Positions 32,968 to 41,569 of a stretch of DNA of 64,000 nt are shown here, piece by piece (the stretch's first letter is position 1; the number at the start of each line of letters is the position of its first letter). Under the pieces are notes generated by a model. The model made no database searches. It worked only from the letters and a program-made list of their open reading frames with translations, and was not told the DNA's origin. A program made the translations under genes and the position numbers. This DNA comes from Anaerohalosphaera lusitana. GTDB lineage: Bacteria; Planctomycetota; Phycisphaerae; Sedimentisphaerales; Anaerohalosphaeraceae. Location: contig NZ_CP019791.1 in assembly GCF_002007645.1 (NCBI RefSeq), positions 992,001 to 1,056,000 on the forward strand, given 5' to 3'.

Positions 32968-34044
32968 CTAAGCCGATTTTCTCATATCAAAACCGCAAGA
33001 CCGGCCGACAAGCTCCTCATTAAAAAGCTCACCATTGACCAGCATCGCGCGCATTATACTCAACAGTTTACGAGCCACTGCAACTGCGGCGATCTTGCCG
33101 CGACCCTTCTGCCCGTTCATTACCTTCTCATAAAACGCCTTCAGCGCAGGACTCTTCCTGATAGCCTGCCAGGCACTTTCAACCAGCAGCCAGCGGACAA
33201 CGCTGGGACCCTGTTTGCTGATATGCCCGAGTCGACGAGTAGAGCCGCTCTCATCAAGCTTAGGCGTCAAACCAAAATAAGCACAGTACTGTTTCGTTCG
33301 TCTGAACCTGCGTATGTCGTCAGTATAAGCCAGAATTGCTTCAGCAGTGCGTGGCCCAACACCAGGCACACTCATCAGCAGCTTACCGCCACTCTGGCCT
33401 GCCAGATACCTGTCAAGGTAGTTCGTAACCCGCTTGAGCTGCGACTCTAGCATATTCAATTCCTCAAGCATATCCGCAAGACTCATCCGCCAAAGCTGTT
33501 CAGCATCAGCTTCAAAGCACGCAAGACCGCGCATCCATAAACGATTGGCCAACTTCCACCAGCTTCCAGACTCCACGGGCCGACTGAAGCCGTTGGCCTT
33601 TATGATCGCCCGTATGCGATTTTTGACCTGACAGACCCTGCTGACCATCTTCCTGCGGTGCTGGATCGTCACTCGCCATTGACGGACTTCCAGTCTGGGC
33701 ATATGCACCTTCGGCACCTCGTCAATGCTGAGCAGAACCGCCTGCTTGCGGGCATCTATCCGGTCGTTCTTCTTGCTCGTGCGGTATATCCAGGTCATCC
33801 GTGTCGGATTCGAGACAGTCACATCCTGGACATGACCTCTGAGCTGATCGTGCAGATATCCTGCCTGACCGCTGATCTCGAAGGTCAGATGCAGCCGATC
33901 ACCCCTGCTGCCTTGCTGTTTGAGAAACTGCTTCATCTTCTCAGGATCCGTCTCAAAGGTCGAGAAACAATCTTTTTTGCCTTTTTGAACCACGCATGCC
34001 ACTGTTTTCTTGCTGTCGATGTCAAATCCGATATACTTGTCCAT
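32968..34044 (-). CDS. IS110-family transposase (DEDD recombinase)
   Basis: A 358-residue transposase. The N-terminal RuvC-like DEDD domain starts YIGFDIDSKKTVACVV, with FEISGQAGYL and NDRIDARKQA further on. A coiled-coil linker follows (residues ~170-215), then the Transposase_20 domain with MSVPGVGPRTAEAILAYTDD, YCAYFGLTPK and GHISKQGPSVVRWLLVESAW, which carries the catalytic serine region. Both domains look intact and there are no internal stops. GGAGGCTCCT directly precedes the ATG and lies close to the inverted-repeat end. The gene is unrelated to its neighbours. Confidence 0.93.
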   Translation of the reverse strand: MDKYIGFDIDSKKTVACVVQKGKKDCFSTFETDPEKMKQFLKQQGSRGDRLHLTFEISGQAGYLHDQLRGHVQDVTVSNPTRMTWIYRTSKKNDRIDARKQAVLLSIDEVPKVHMPRLEVRQWRVTIQHRRKMVSRVCQVKNRIRAIIKANGFSRPVESGSWWKLANRLWMRGLACFEADAEQLWRMSLADMLEELNMLESQLKRVTNYLDRYLAGQSGGKLLMSVPGVGPRTAEAILAYTDDIRRFRRTKQYCAYFGLTPKLDESGSTRRLGHISKQGPSVVRWLLVESAWQAIRKSPALKAFYEKVMNGQKGRGKIAAVAVARKLLSIMRAMLVNGELFNEELVGRSCGFDMRKSA

Positions 34045-34253
34045 AGGAGCCTCCTGTATATAAGGTTATTGTGGCGTCCACGAGACGACCACGCGAAAAT
34101 CGTAGGGCCAACAAACCCGATTATAACCAATGCACGGAGGCTCCGGTTTCATAATTTATCTCAAAGCCGGCGGTTTTCAATGGCAGTCACCTGCTGAGTT
34201 ACCCATCCACCCTCCAGTCACTTCCCTTTTTCGCAGGTCCCTGTATTAATAGC

Positions 34254-34326
34254 AGAAATACTTGACGCTTAATTCCTGCTATGCTATCATGGTTCATCAA
34301 CTAAATTCAATTTAAGAATAATACAA
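34254..34326 (+). promoter_or_regulatory. 73-bp promoter block, copy 1
   Basis: Contains TTGACG (34262-34267), a 17-base spacer and TATCAT (34285-34290). The block aligns without gaps to 35425-35497, with seven mismatches in 73 bases; the first 34 are identical. It drives the lipoprotein gene at 34358, starting 31 bases further on. Confidence 0.7.
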
Positions 34327-34357
34327 TCATACTTTTCGCTAATACGAAAGGCCTAAT

Positions 34358-35392
34358 GTGAATAAATTTTTGACTTTGGTTTTCTGTTTCGTGATGCCTT
34401 TAGCCAGTTGCTCGGAGGCATCGGATAATTACAGAATAGAGGGGTATAGTAAAGACGTTAAAGCCGTTACGAAAGCGATGCTCGATGTTCAGGACCTCGG
34501 AGTTTTTAGTGAAGAGGGTTTACTTGGTGCTGCAGAATTTGTATTCAGCTGTGTTGGCTCAACTTCTTTCGAAGAAGAACGAATGCTCGAAAAGCTGGAT
34601 GTCTTTTTAAACGAGTGGGATTCCAGGGCGGCTGGTAAAGAAGTGCTGCCTTACCATGCAAAAAGAGCGGCACTGATCCGGTTTATGGCTTCGCTGGATG
34701 ACAATGCAAAAGCCAAACAGACCCCCACGGACCTTTTGGAACTGTGCCCGGATAACGGCTTTGTTTGGATGATAGCTGCAGAAGATGCATGGCGCAAGGG
34801 AGAATGGACCGAATGCAAAAATTCCTGTGAAAAAGCTTTCAACAGCGAGACGGTCACTACCTATGCCCGGGGCTTTAAGGCGAGAATACATACGGCTGTC
34901 CAGGAAATGGGGCTGCTTGGTGATCGGACTGCCAAATTTTCAGCTTTTCAGCGTACATCGCCAGTAGAGATGGATTTTCTGATCCGACATCTTTGTTTGT
35001 TAAATAATTTAAAATTTATTCAGGATTTTGCCTATTCCGTGGAGGAGCTTGAATCACCTGAACTTGCAGCCAGAAAATACTTATCTCTTCTCTCGGATTC
35101 ACTTCCAGTAGGATCTCTCGGCATAGGCAACGCTTTACATAAAAAGCTTTTAATGGATTGCACTACGGCTCTGTGCCAAAAGGAGAAAGAACTGGTTGAA
35201 GAAGAATATCAGTTGATCAAGTTGCGCATTAAAGTGAGAAAAATGTTGATTAACGGGGGCAATCCAGAGGCTCTAAAAGCATACCTGGACGACGACATCG
35301 ATGCATATGTGCAAGATGTAACTGGACAACCGACTCAGCGGCTCAATTGGAAGCAGTTCTGGGAAAGAAATTGGCCAACCAAAGTTAAATGA
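34358..35392 (+). CDS. Hypothetical lipoprotein
   Basis: A 344-residue protein with a lipoprotein signal peptide (MNKFLTLVFCFVMPLASC, lipobox LASC). The rest is helical and soluble, with an ALIRF...LELCPDNGFVWMIAAEDAWRKGEW stretch in the style of TPR or Sel1-like repeats. No catalytic motif is visible and I do not recognise the family. It begins with GTG and AAAGG 7 bases before it. Codon use is AT-richer than the surrounding housekeeping genes. Its promoter block is duplicated in front of the next gene. Confidence 0.7.
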   Translation: MNKFLTLVFCFVMPLASCSEASDNYRIEGYSKDVKAVTKAMLDVQDLGVFSEEGLLGAAEFVFSCVGSTSFEEERMLEKLDVFLNEWDSRAAGKEVLPYHAKRAALIRFMASLDDNAKAKQTPTDLLELCPDNGFVWMIAAEDAWRKGEWTECKNSCEKAFNSETVTTYARGFKARIHTAVQEMGLLGDRTAKFSAFQRTSPVEMDFLIRHLCLLNNLKFIQDFAYSVEELESPELAARKYLSLLSDSLPVGSLGIGNALHKKLLMDCTTALCQKEKELVEEEYQLIKLRIKVRKMLINGGNPEALKAYLDDDIDAYVQDVTGQPTQRLNWKQFWERNWPTKVK

Positions 35393-35424
35393 CTGTCCCT
35401 GCTTCAATATCCACTATTCATAAT

Positions 35425-35497
35425 AGAAATACTTGACGCTTAATTCCTGCTATGCTATTTTTGTGCATCAACTAAACTCAATTTAAGGATAACACAA
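35425..35497 (+). promoter_or_regulatory. 73-bp promoter block, copy 2
   Basis: TTGACG (35433-35438), a 17-base spacer and TATTTT (35456-35461), ending with AAGGATAACACAA immediately before ATG 35498. In this copy AAGGA acts as the ribosome site. Confidence 0.7.
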
Positions 35498-36019
35498 ATG
35501 AATCGCACAAGCATTTTGGGCCTCATTCTGTTTTCATTTTTACCCGCAATCGCATCCGCAAACCTCATCACCGGGGACGGCATACCCCTCGTGCAATATA
35601 ACACCCTGACCGGATTAGTTCTTGTAGATACTGATGGTGCAAATGTAACTGGACTAGGCGTGGACTTTTATGACAGCGAAACGGGTCAAGTTAGCGAGGA
35701 TGTAAACCACTTTTTTGACAATTCACCCACCAATCCGTTATTTGCAGAATATGGCGGCATCATACCGGAATGGCGTACAGGTTTTGTAGGCGAGACTATC
35801 TACGCAGAGCTTAACGGCGTACGCAGGCCTGCCGGAACCTTGACTCCCTGGGCTCAAATATCAGCAGGGTTAACCACCGACAATTTCATTGGCGCTAAGT
35901 ACTGGCTTGAAGGATCTTCACGTAAATATACTGACATCCAAATCGTACCCGAACCAGCCACACTCGCAATGCTGGGAATCGGAACTCTCGCGATTCGAAA
36001 AAACATTTTTCGAAATTGA
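35498..36019 (+). CDS. PEP-CTERM sorting-domain protein
   Basis: A 173-residue secreted protein with signal peptide MNRTSILGLILFSFLPAIASA and a C-terminal VPEPATLAMLGIGTLAIRKN tail. The mature part is beta-rich (LITGDGIPLVQYNTLTG...). It shares its promoter block with the preceding lipoprotein gene, suggesting joint control of two unrelated proteins. No function is assignable. Confidence 0.85.
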   Translation: MNRTSILGLILFSFLPAIASANLITGDGIPLVQYNTLTGLVLVDTDGANVTGLGVDFYDSETGQVSEDVNHFFDNSPTNPLFAEYGGIIPEWRTGFVGETIYAELNGVRRPAGTLTPWAQISAGLTTDNFIGAKYWLEGSSRKYTDIQIVPEPATLAMLGIGTLAIRKNIFRN

Positions 36020-36031
36020 TAAACAACTTTT

Positions 36032-36152
36032 CGCTAGCAGTTCGGTAACTGCTGGAGTTTGCTAGTGATTGGGGGAGGCAACGAACCCAATCCGCGACAA
36101 GTTGCACCTGCATTGGCTAGTATACGGTTCGGCAATGGGATGAGCTAGCCAA
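36032..36152. other. Structured non-coding stretch with three perfect hairpins
   Basis: Three stems within 121 bases: AGCAGTT-CGGT-AACTGCT (36036-36053), GATTGGG and CCCAATC around 12 bases (36067-36092), and TTGGCTAG and CTAGCCAA around 24 bases (36113-36152). No open frame fits and the last stem is followed by AAAAGC, not T-rich. It lies between a PEP-CTERM gene and a convergent membrane-protein gene. The RNA or DNA role is unknown. Confidence 0.5.
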
Positions 36153-36220
36153 AAGCTTGTATGCATCGCCGCATTCGTTTTTTCAATAAGAAAACGCCAT
36201 CCGTCTTATATGCAACAGAT

Positions 36221-36643
36221 CTAACACAAACTTGGCAAGCCTACTCTGGCAAGATAATCTTCATACGGCCTTTTAAGCCCGTAGAAGTGCCAAAGCAAAT
36301 ACAGCCACACAGCAAAGTCCACTTCATTCAGCCCGGGATCCTGATAATAGATGTTGGCATAGGAACAGAACCAGTAAACTGAAGGAATCGCAATGGCCGA
36401 AGCCATCAAGGCATGCCAGGCATATCGCATACGACGCTTATAAAACCATAAAAACGCAGCAGTGCCTAAGAACCCAAATGGAACGACAGGGGCCATCCAA
36501 CCCCCACTGCTAGCCGGACTCCCAAGAACAGTATCATTCCCGCTGTACACGTATATATCGTATACAGCTTTAAAACAATATAGAAAATATAAAAATGTTG
36601 CCACTCGCGACCAGCGACGCAGCGGATTTTTCATCTTTGCCAA
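36221..36643 (-). CDS. Hypothetical small integral membrane protein
   Basis: About 140 residues with four predicted membrane helices (FLYFLYCFKAVYDIYVY; VVPFGFLGTAAFLWFY; ALMASAIAIPSVYWF; VWLYLLWHFYGL) and a basic start KMKNPLRRWSR. The start is uncertain: TTG 36643 has GAGGTGG 6 bases upstream and is used here; ATG 36634 is the next choice, and an upstream ATG at 36673 is less likely. Family not recognised. It lies alone on the minus strand. Confidence 0.5.
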   Translation of the reverse strand: MAKMKNPLRRWSRVATFLYFLYCFKAVYDIYVYSGNDTVLGSPASSGGWMAPVVPFGFLGTAAFLWFYKRRMRYAWHALMASAIAIPSVYWFCSYANIYYQDPGLNEVDFAVWLYLLWHFYGLKRPYEDYLARVGLPSLC

Positions 36644-37196
36644 ACTTACCACCTCACATCTGCTAACAACCATCCCATTTGGCCAGAGCGTCTGCCACAG
36701 TAACTATCCTCGCTTGGCCTTTTTACCCTAAGAATGATTCGTTGAGTAGCATACATCAGTGATGACACAAGATACATTTCCACATTATTCCCAATTGAAA
36801 ACGCAAAAACTCACAATTTCTAACTATACATAAAATCGCAATGAAAGCAATATATTTAACATCCCCACAGTGACCTGTTTTCGTTCTGATCAGCGCGTCC
36901 GGAAACCCAACGCTAACAACATCAGTCAACACAGCCCATCTTGATGCACCACCAGCCCACGCCCCCCCCACATAAAAAACACATTTTCGCAAAATGCTGT
37001 AAATCGCAAACCAAATCGGTTACAATCCCAAATCCTTGAACGTTGCTCCCGGCGGCAAGAAGCGTTTTCTGGAAATACTGTTCTGTTTGGAGACAGTAAA
37101 ATACAGGTTTCAATGTTGTATCTGAAGACTCATTGCGCCCCAAAGCCGCCGGCCCCCACTTGCAATCCCCAGCCGAACTAACTACAATCCACACCC
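36644..37196. other. Gene-free stretch before hemW
   Basis: About 550 AT-rich bases with no credible coding frame. The only structured element is a possible plus-strand terminator: GGCCAGAGCG (36681-36690) pairs with CGCTTGGCC (36711-36719) with one bulge and is followed by T5. Nothing else is recognisable; a promoter for hemW is not obvious. Confidence 0.4.
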
Positions 37197-38360
37197 ATGA
37201 CCGCTCAACCGCGACAACCCGAACCCGCCGGCCTGTACTGCCACATACCGTTCTGCGCGTCCAAGTGCCGCTACTGCGCCTTCTACTCCGAACCCGTCTC
37301 ACGCCACACCACCGCCGAGCTCGTCACTGCCATGATCGCCCACCTCCGCCGCTGCGACCCCGCCCAGCCGATCACCACCGTCTACATTGGCGGCGGCACA
37401 CCGACCTGCATCCCGCCCGCCGACCTGCTCCGCCTGATCGACGCGATCCACAATCACTTCCGCATCACGCCCGACAGCCGTGAATTCACCGTCGAAGCCA
37501 ACCCGCACCATCTCACGCCGTCCCTGCTTACCGGCCTTCGCGACCACGGCGTCAACCGGCTGTCGGTCGGCGCGCAGTCGTTCTGCGACCGCGAACTCGC
37601 ACTGCTCGGCCGAACGCACACCGCCGACGACATCACCGCCGCCGTCCGCAGCGCCCGCGACGCGGGCTATGGAAACATCTCGCTCGATCTGATCTTCGCA
37701 CTGCCCGGCTCGACGCTCGCCGACTGGCAGCGATCGCTCGACGCCGTCCTCGCGCTGGCCCCCGAGCACATTTCCGCCTATAGCCTGGCCTACGAACCCC
37801 GCACGCCGTTCCACCGCGCCCTCGAAGCGGGCGAACTCACCGCGACCGACGAAGAGACCGACCGCCGCATGTACGAACTCACAATCGACACGCTCACCGC
37901 CGCCGGGTACGACCATTACGAAATCTCCAACTTCGCCCGCCCGCACCGCCGCTGCCGCCACAACCTCACCTACTGGGCCAACGACCCGTACATAGGCATA
38001 GGCCCCGCCGCCGCAAGCTATTATAAAGGAATTCGCTCAACCAACACCCCCGACATCCCCGCCTACATCTCCGCCCTGCAGCAGAACGACCTGCCCCCGC
38101 AAACCGAAACCCACACACCCACCGACCTCGAAACCGCCTGCGAAACCGCTGTCCTCAACCTCCGCCGAACCGCAGGCATAGACCTGGCCGAATACAAATC
38201 CCGCACGCACCACGACCTCCGAGATCTCTTCGCAAAAGAGATCGACCACAACATACGCGCAGGCCTGCTAACCCTCAAAAACAAAAGCAAAAACCTAGCC
38301 CTAACCCCCCAGGCCCTCCCAATAGCCGACAAAATCCTCACCGACTTCGCAACAATATAA
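37197..38360 (+). CDS. hemW: HemW, radical SAM heme chaperone
   Basis: A 387-residue HemW/CPDH-family protein. The cluster motif is Cys20-x3-Cys24-x2-Cys27 followed by AF (CASKCRYCAF), with Cys15 upstream in LYCHIPF, typical of HemW. YIGGGTPTCIP, EANPHHLT, NRLSVGAQSF and HYEISNFARP are family landmarks, and the HemN C-terminal domain follows. HemW binds heme and helps insert it into respiratory proteins; unlike HemN it is not a coproporphyrinogen dehydrogenase. This fits an organism with Ahb-type heme synthesis. The last 22 codons recur, decayed, 3 kb downstream. Confidence 0.93.
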   Translation: MTAQPRQPEPAGLYCHIPFCASKCRYCAFYSEPVSRHTTAELVTAMIAHLRRCDPAQPITTVYIGGGTPTCIPPADLLRLIDAIHNHFRITPDSREFTVEANPHHLTPSLLTGLRDHGVNRLSVGAQSFCDRELALLGRTHTADDITAAVRSARDAGYGNISLDLIFALPGSTLADWQRSLDAVLALAPEHISAYSLAYEPRTPFHRALEAGELTATDEETDRRMYELTIDTLTAAGYDHYEISNFARPHRRCRHNLTYWANDPYIGIGPAAASYYKGIRSTNTPDIPAYISALQQNDLPPQTETHTPTDLETACETAVLNLRRTAGIDLAEYKSRTHHDLRDLFAKEIDHNIRAGLLTLKNKSKNLALTPQALPIADKILTDFATI

Positions 38361-38438
38361 CCGGCATCTGTATTTCGTATCGCTTGACCGCGATGTAAGC
38401 AAAATGCCAAGAAAACTATCCGAAAATCTGTTTACTTC

Positions 38439-38467
38439 TTGAGTTTACTCGTTGTTTTCGGTATAGT
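38439..38467 (+). promoter_or_regulatory. Promoter of YWTD gene copy 1
   Basis: TTGAGT (38439-38444), a 17-base spacer and TATAGT (38462-38467). The same boxes and spacing recur in copy 2 at 41475-41503. Confidence 0.65.
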
Positions 38468-38531
38468 TGCACATCTGTATCCAAATGCGTCGACTTTTCA
38501 GGTATAAAGCTATAAGGTGGAAGGTAACAAA

Positions 38532-41270
38532 ATGCGCAAAATCAATCGTCACATTCTAAGTATTGCAGTATTACTGTTCTTGTCAATCCTCACTGTCTCA
38601 CCAGCAGGCCACATCCCCACCGGCATCCATTTTGATGTGCCTCTCGAAACCGTCCTCAATGACTGGGGCTGGGAAATTGTGTACCGTGGTGATTATGGAG
38701 AACGCTTGCCTTTTGATGACGTGTTTGGGGATGTGACTCGGGACACTATAATGCTTGCCGGCATCCGCGATGGTTCTCAAACAATTGATGTACTTGCTGC
38801 GGGGCCCACAGACGAAGTTCTTGAATATACGCCTAAAGATGTAACTCACGAAGCTAATGGTGTTCTTTGGTTTTGTAATGCTTATTCGATGGGATTTGCC
38901 GGTCCCGGTGACGTTATTAAACAACTGATGGTGGATACCAGCGACGATAGAGATCGCGACAGGCTAACTTGGAATACGAATGGTTTTAGCGTGCCTGATG
39001 AAGATTATACCATTCCCGATGAGCTGACACATGGTGGGCAGAGCGGTAGGAACATAAATCTTACTTACAGCACCGAATGGGACCGCCTTGTCCTAGAGTA
39101 TGTCGGAGATGTGGGGAATCCAGTTGCCCTTGTAATTCAAGGTCCAGAGACGATTGTTAAGGGTGCGTCAGCACAATTCAAAGCGGTTGCCGTTTACGAT
39201 ACCGGAATCAAACGACCACTGAACAGTTCCATGACATGGGCCGTAAGCGACGATTCCCTGGCCACAATAGATTCCCGCGGGGTGCTAACGGCCTCGGATG
39301 TATCCTCTCCCCAAAAAGTGACGATACACCTGGAATACATTAAGAATGGCGTCACGTGTGAAGGTTCTTTCGTTTTAACCATTACTACAGTTGAAAAAAA
39401 GTTGTATTTTTCAAATGAATATGCTTGCTGGCGGGCGGACCCTGATGGTAGCAATCTTGAACCATTACCGGTTGGCCAGGGGAATGTATTTGACATTGCT
39501 TTTGACTATGAAAATCAAAGAATGTATTGGGGCAGTCTTCATCGATATGCCAATGAATTGAAAAGCGCAAACCTTGATGGATCTGATTATGTGGCTATAG
39601 GTAAGGCATATGTCAGAGGTGTTGCTGTATATCCCGGTGCCGGCAAAGTGTATTGGACGGATTCGGCATCTGATACAATCGAACGGGCCAATCTAGATGG
39701 TAGCAATAAAGAAGTCCTGGTAAGTAGCGGGTTGGCAATGCCATCTGGTCTGGAGCTCGATGTTTCGGAAGGTAAGATGTACTGGGTTGATACTGGCAAC
39801 AATCATGTGAGATGTGCCAATCTGGATGGTACGCAAGATGAGATACTTGTCCGGTCACTTGACAACCCCATTGATTTAAAACTAGACCTGACAAACCGGA
39901 AAATGTACTGGGTTGATCATGGCAGCGGGAAGTTACAAAGGGCGAATCTCGACGGCACGCGAGTAGAGGACGTGGTCACAGGTTTGGCTTATCCTGGTGG
40001 TATAGCCTTAGATCTAAAAGATGACAAAATTTACTGGACGGATTTTAGCTATGGGCATGTCGCTCGGTCAGATTTAGATGGCTCCAATATTGAGATCATT
40101 GCTGAGGACCTCGACCATCTATTCGCAATCAATATTTCTGCACAGTACAATTCTCCCAGCAAGCTTCTGGGCTTAGAGATATTCGGCCCTGCAGAAGTCC
40201 TTGGGACAGAGCCTGAGCAGTACCAGGCAATCGCCCACTACCAAAACAAGAGCCTTATTGCTACGGATCTCGTGACTTGGTCAGTTACGACTCAAGAAAT
40301 CTGTAGCATTGAAGACGGCAAGCTTTTAGTCGACAGAATTTCAAGACCGGCCGAGGCCACGATCTATGCGGAATACAGTGACGGTGGAAGGGTAGTTGAC
40401 ACGTCAAAGATAGTCACCTGCGTACCTATGTTGACAACGTACTACGTGGAAGCAGCTCAAGGCAATGACAGCAATATCGGCACTGACCCCGATTATCCCC
40501 TCGCTACCATCCAGAAAGCTATCGAACTCGCAGAAGACGGCGACACCGTCCTCGTCAACCCGGGTACTTACCAGGGCGAAGTAGACTTTATGGGCAAGGC
40601 CGTCACCGTCGCGGGTGTGCCCGGCCCCGACGGTGCACCCGTGATCGATGGACTCGACGACTTCGCGGTATCCTTCTACAACGCTGAAGGCCCGGACACC
40701 GTCTTCAAAAACTTCGTCATCGAAAACAGCTATATCGCGGTCTTCCTCGCAGGCAGCTCGCCGACCATCAGCAACCTGACCATCGTCAACAACCGCTACG
40801 GCATCGAAGCCTACGCCGACGCTCAGCCGGCCGTTAGCAATTGCATTTTCTGGAACAACGAACTCGACGACATCTTCCAGTGTACCGCAACATATTCCTG
40901 CATCGAACGCGGCTACGAAGGCCAGGGCAACATCGCCGACGAACCCCTCTTCGCAGACTTCGAACAGGGCGACTACAGACTCCACTCCGAGATGGGCCGC
41001 TACTGGCCCGAGATCGACAAGTGGGTACTCGATGACGTAACCAGCCCCTGCATCAACACAGGCGACCCGGCCCTGTACCCAGCCGAAGAACCGTCACCCA
41101 ACGGCGGCCGCATTAACATGGGCGTCTACGGCGGAACCACCCAGGCCAGCCGAGGTCCTTGGGCCATCAAAGGCGACATCAACCAGGACGCAAAAGTAGA
41201 CATGGCCGATCTCGCAATCTTCGCAAACAACTGGCTGACAGCAATGCCCTGGACCCAGCAAACCGATTGA
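38532..41270 (+). CDS. Large exported surface protein: Ig-like, YWTD repeats, beta-helix, dockerin
   Basis: A 912-residue exported protein. In order: signal peptide (MRKINRHILSIAVLLFLSIL), a ~170-residue N-terminal domain of unknown type, a Big2/Ig-like domain (about 190-285), about six LDL-receptor YWTD-type beta-propeller repeats (about 290-540; KMYWVDTGNN, RANLDGS), a second Ig-like domain, a right-handed beta-helix region beginning TYYVEAAQGNDSN, and a C-terminal dockerin-like EF loop (GDINQDAKVDMADLAIF). The layout suggests a cell-surface binding protein; a dockerin implies docking to a cohesin-type partner, not seen here. ATG 38532 has GGAAGG 7 bases upstream. The coding region before the beta-helix is AT-richer than the end. 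Confidence 0.85.
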   Translation: MRKINRHILSIAVLLFLSILTVSPAGHIPTGIHFDVPLETVLNDWGWEIVYRGDYGERLPFDDVFGDVTRDTIMLAGIRDGSQTIDVLAAGPTDEVLEYTPKDVTHEANGVLWFCNAYSMGFAGPGDVIKQLMVDTSDDRDRDRLTWNTNGFSVPDEDYTIPDELTHGGQSGRNINLTYSTEWDRLVLEYVGDVGNPVALVIQGPETIVKGASAQFKAVAVYDTGIKRPLNSSMTWAVSDDSLATIDSRGVLTASDVSSPQKVTIHLEYIKNGVTCEGSFVLTITTVEKKLYFSNEYACWRADPDGSNLEPLPVGQGNVFDIAFDYENQRMYWGSLHRYANELKSANLDGSDYVAIGKAYVRGVAVYPGAGKVYWTDSASDTIERANLDGSNKEVLVSSGLAMPSGLELDVSEGKMYWVDTGNNHVRCANLDGTQDEILVRSLDNPIDLKLDLTNRKMYWVDHGSGKLQRANLDGTRVEDVVTGLAYPGGIALDLKDDKIYWTDFSYGHVARSDLDGSNIEIIAEDLDHLFAINISAQYNSPSKLLGLEIFGPAEVLGTEPEQYQAIAHYQNKSLIATDLVTWSVTTQEICSIEDGKLLVDRISRPAEATIYAEYSDGGRVVDTSKIVTCVPMLTTYYVEAAQGNDSNIGTDPDYPLATIQKAIELAEDGDTVLVNPGTYQGEVDFMGKAVTVAGVPGPDGAPVIDGLDDFAVSFYNAEGPDTVFKNFVIENSYIAVFLAGSSPTISNLTIVNNRYGIEAYADAQPAVSNCIFWNNELDDIFQCTATYSCIERGYEGQGNIADEPLFADFEQGDYRLHSEMGRYWPEIDKWVLDDVTSPCINTGDPALYPAEEPSPNGGRINMGVYGGTTQASRGPWAIKGDINQDAKVDMADLAIFANNWLTAMPWTQQTD

Positions 41271-41292
41271 CAAAAGCAACAACAGTCATCAA

Positions 41293-41326
41293 ACCAGCAG
41301 TCACCAACATGGCTGCTGGTGTTTTT
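41293..41326 (+). terminator. Terminator after YWTD gene copy 1
   Basis: ACCAGCAG (41293-41300) and CTGCTGGT (41313-41320) form a perfect 8-bp stem with a 12-base loop, followed by GTTTTT. The same element follows copy 2. Confidence 0.85.
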
Positions 41327-41330
41327 ATAT

Positions 41331-41396
41331 CTGGCCATAACCGCCCAGGCCCTCACAATAGCCGACAAAGTCCTGACCGACTTCGCAGCCGTGTGA
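41331..41396 (+). pseudogene. hemW: Fossil of the hemW 3' end
   Basis: Twenty-one codons and a stop translating LAITAQALTIADKVLTDFAAV, against LALTPQALPIADKILTDFATI at the true end of hemW: the same length and frame, with six replacements. There is no start or upstream hemW sequence. It marks the junction of the tandem duplication and cannot encode a functional product. Confidence 0.88.
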
Positions 41397-41474
41397 CCGA
41401 CAAGTTCATTTCGCATTATTTGGCCGACGCTGTAGTAAAATACCAAGAAAGCTGTCCGTAAATCTGTTTACTTC

Positions 41475-41503
41475 TTGAGTTTACTCGTTGTTTTCGGTAT
41501 AGT
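41475..41503 (+). promoter_or_regulatory. Promoter of YWTD gene copy 2
   Basis: TTGAGT, a 17-base spacer and TATAGT, matching copy 1. About 110 bases around it are almost identical between the copies. Confidence 0.65.
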
Positions 41504-41569
41504 TACACATCTGTATCCAAATGTGCCAACTTTTTTCAGATATAAAGCTATAAGGTGGAAGGTAAAAAA

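Larger units (their letters stand above)
32675..34146 (-). mobile_element. IS110/IS1111-type insertion sequence
   Basis: About 1.47 kb. It is bounded by an inverted repeat CCGGAGCCT (32675-32683) and AGGCTCCGG (34138-34146), each with an ATGAA-like outer flank. A single transposase lies on the minus strand. About 100 bases lie upstream and 285 downstream of the transposase; a longer 3' non-coding end and subterminal inverted repeats favour the IS1111 subgroup. True ends are not certain because these elements make no obvious target duplications. The transposase is complete, so the element may be active. Confidence 0.72.
38295..41330. repeat. Tandem duplication unit, copy 1 (hemW 3' end + YWTD gene)
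   Basis: Runs from the last 22 codons of hemW through promoter, surface-protein gene and terminator. Copy 2 (41331-44353) repeats the same order in the same orientation. The promoter blocks, signal-peptide codons and 3' ends are strongly alike; the middle of the coding region has diverged. Confidence 0.85.

Noticed and set aside
36032-36152. Integron attC site
   Set aside because: The outer arms read TTGGCTAG/CTAGCCAA and lack the GTTRRRY/RYYYAAC core pair; there is no integrase or cassette array.
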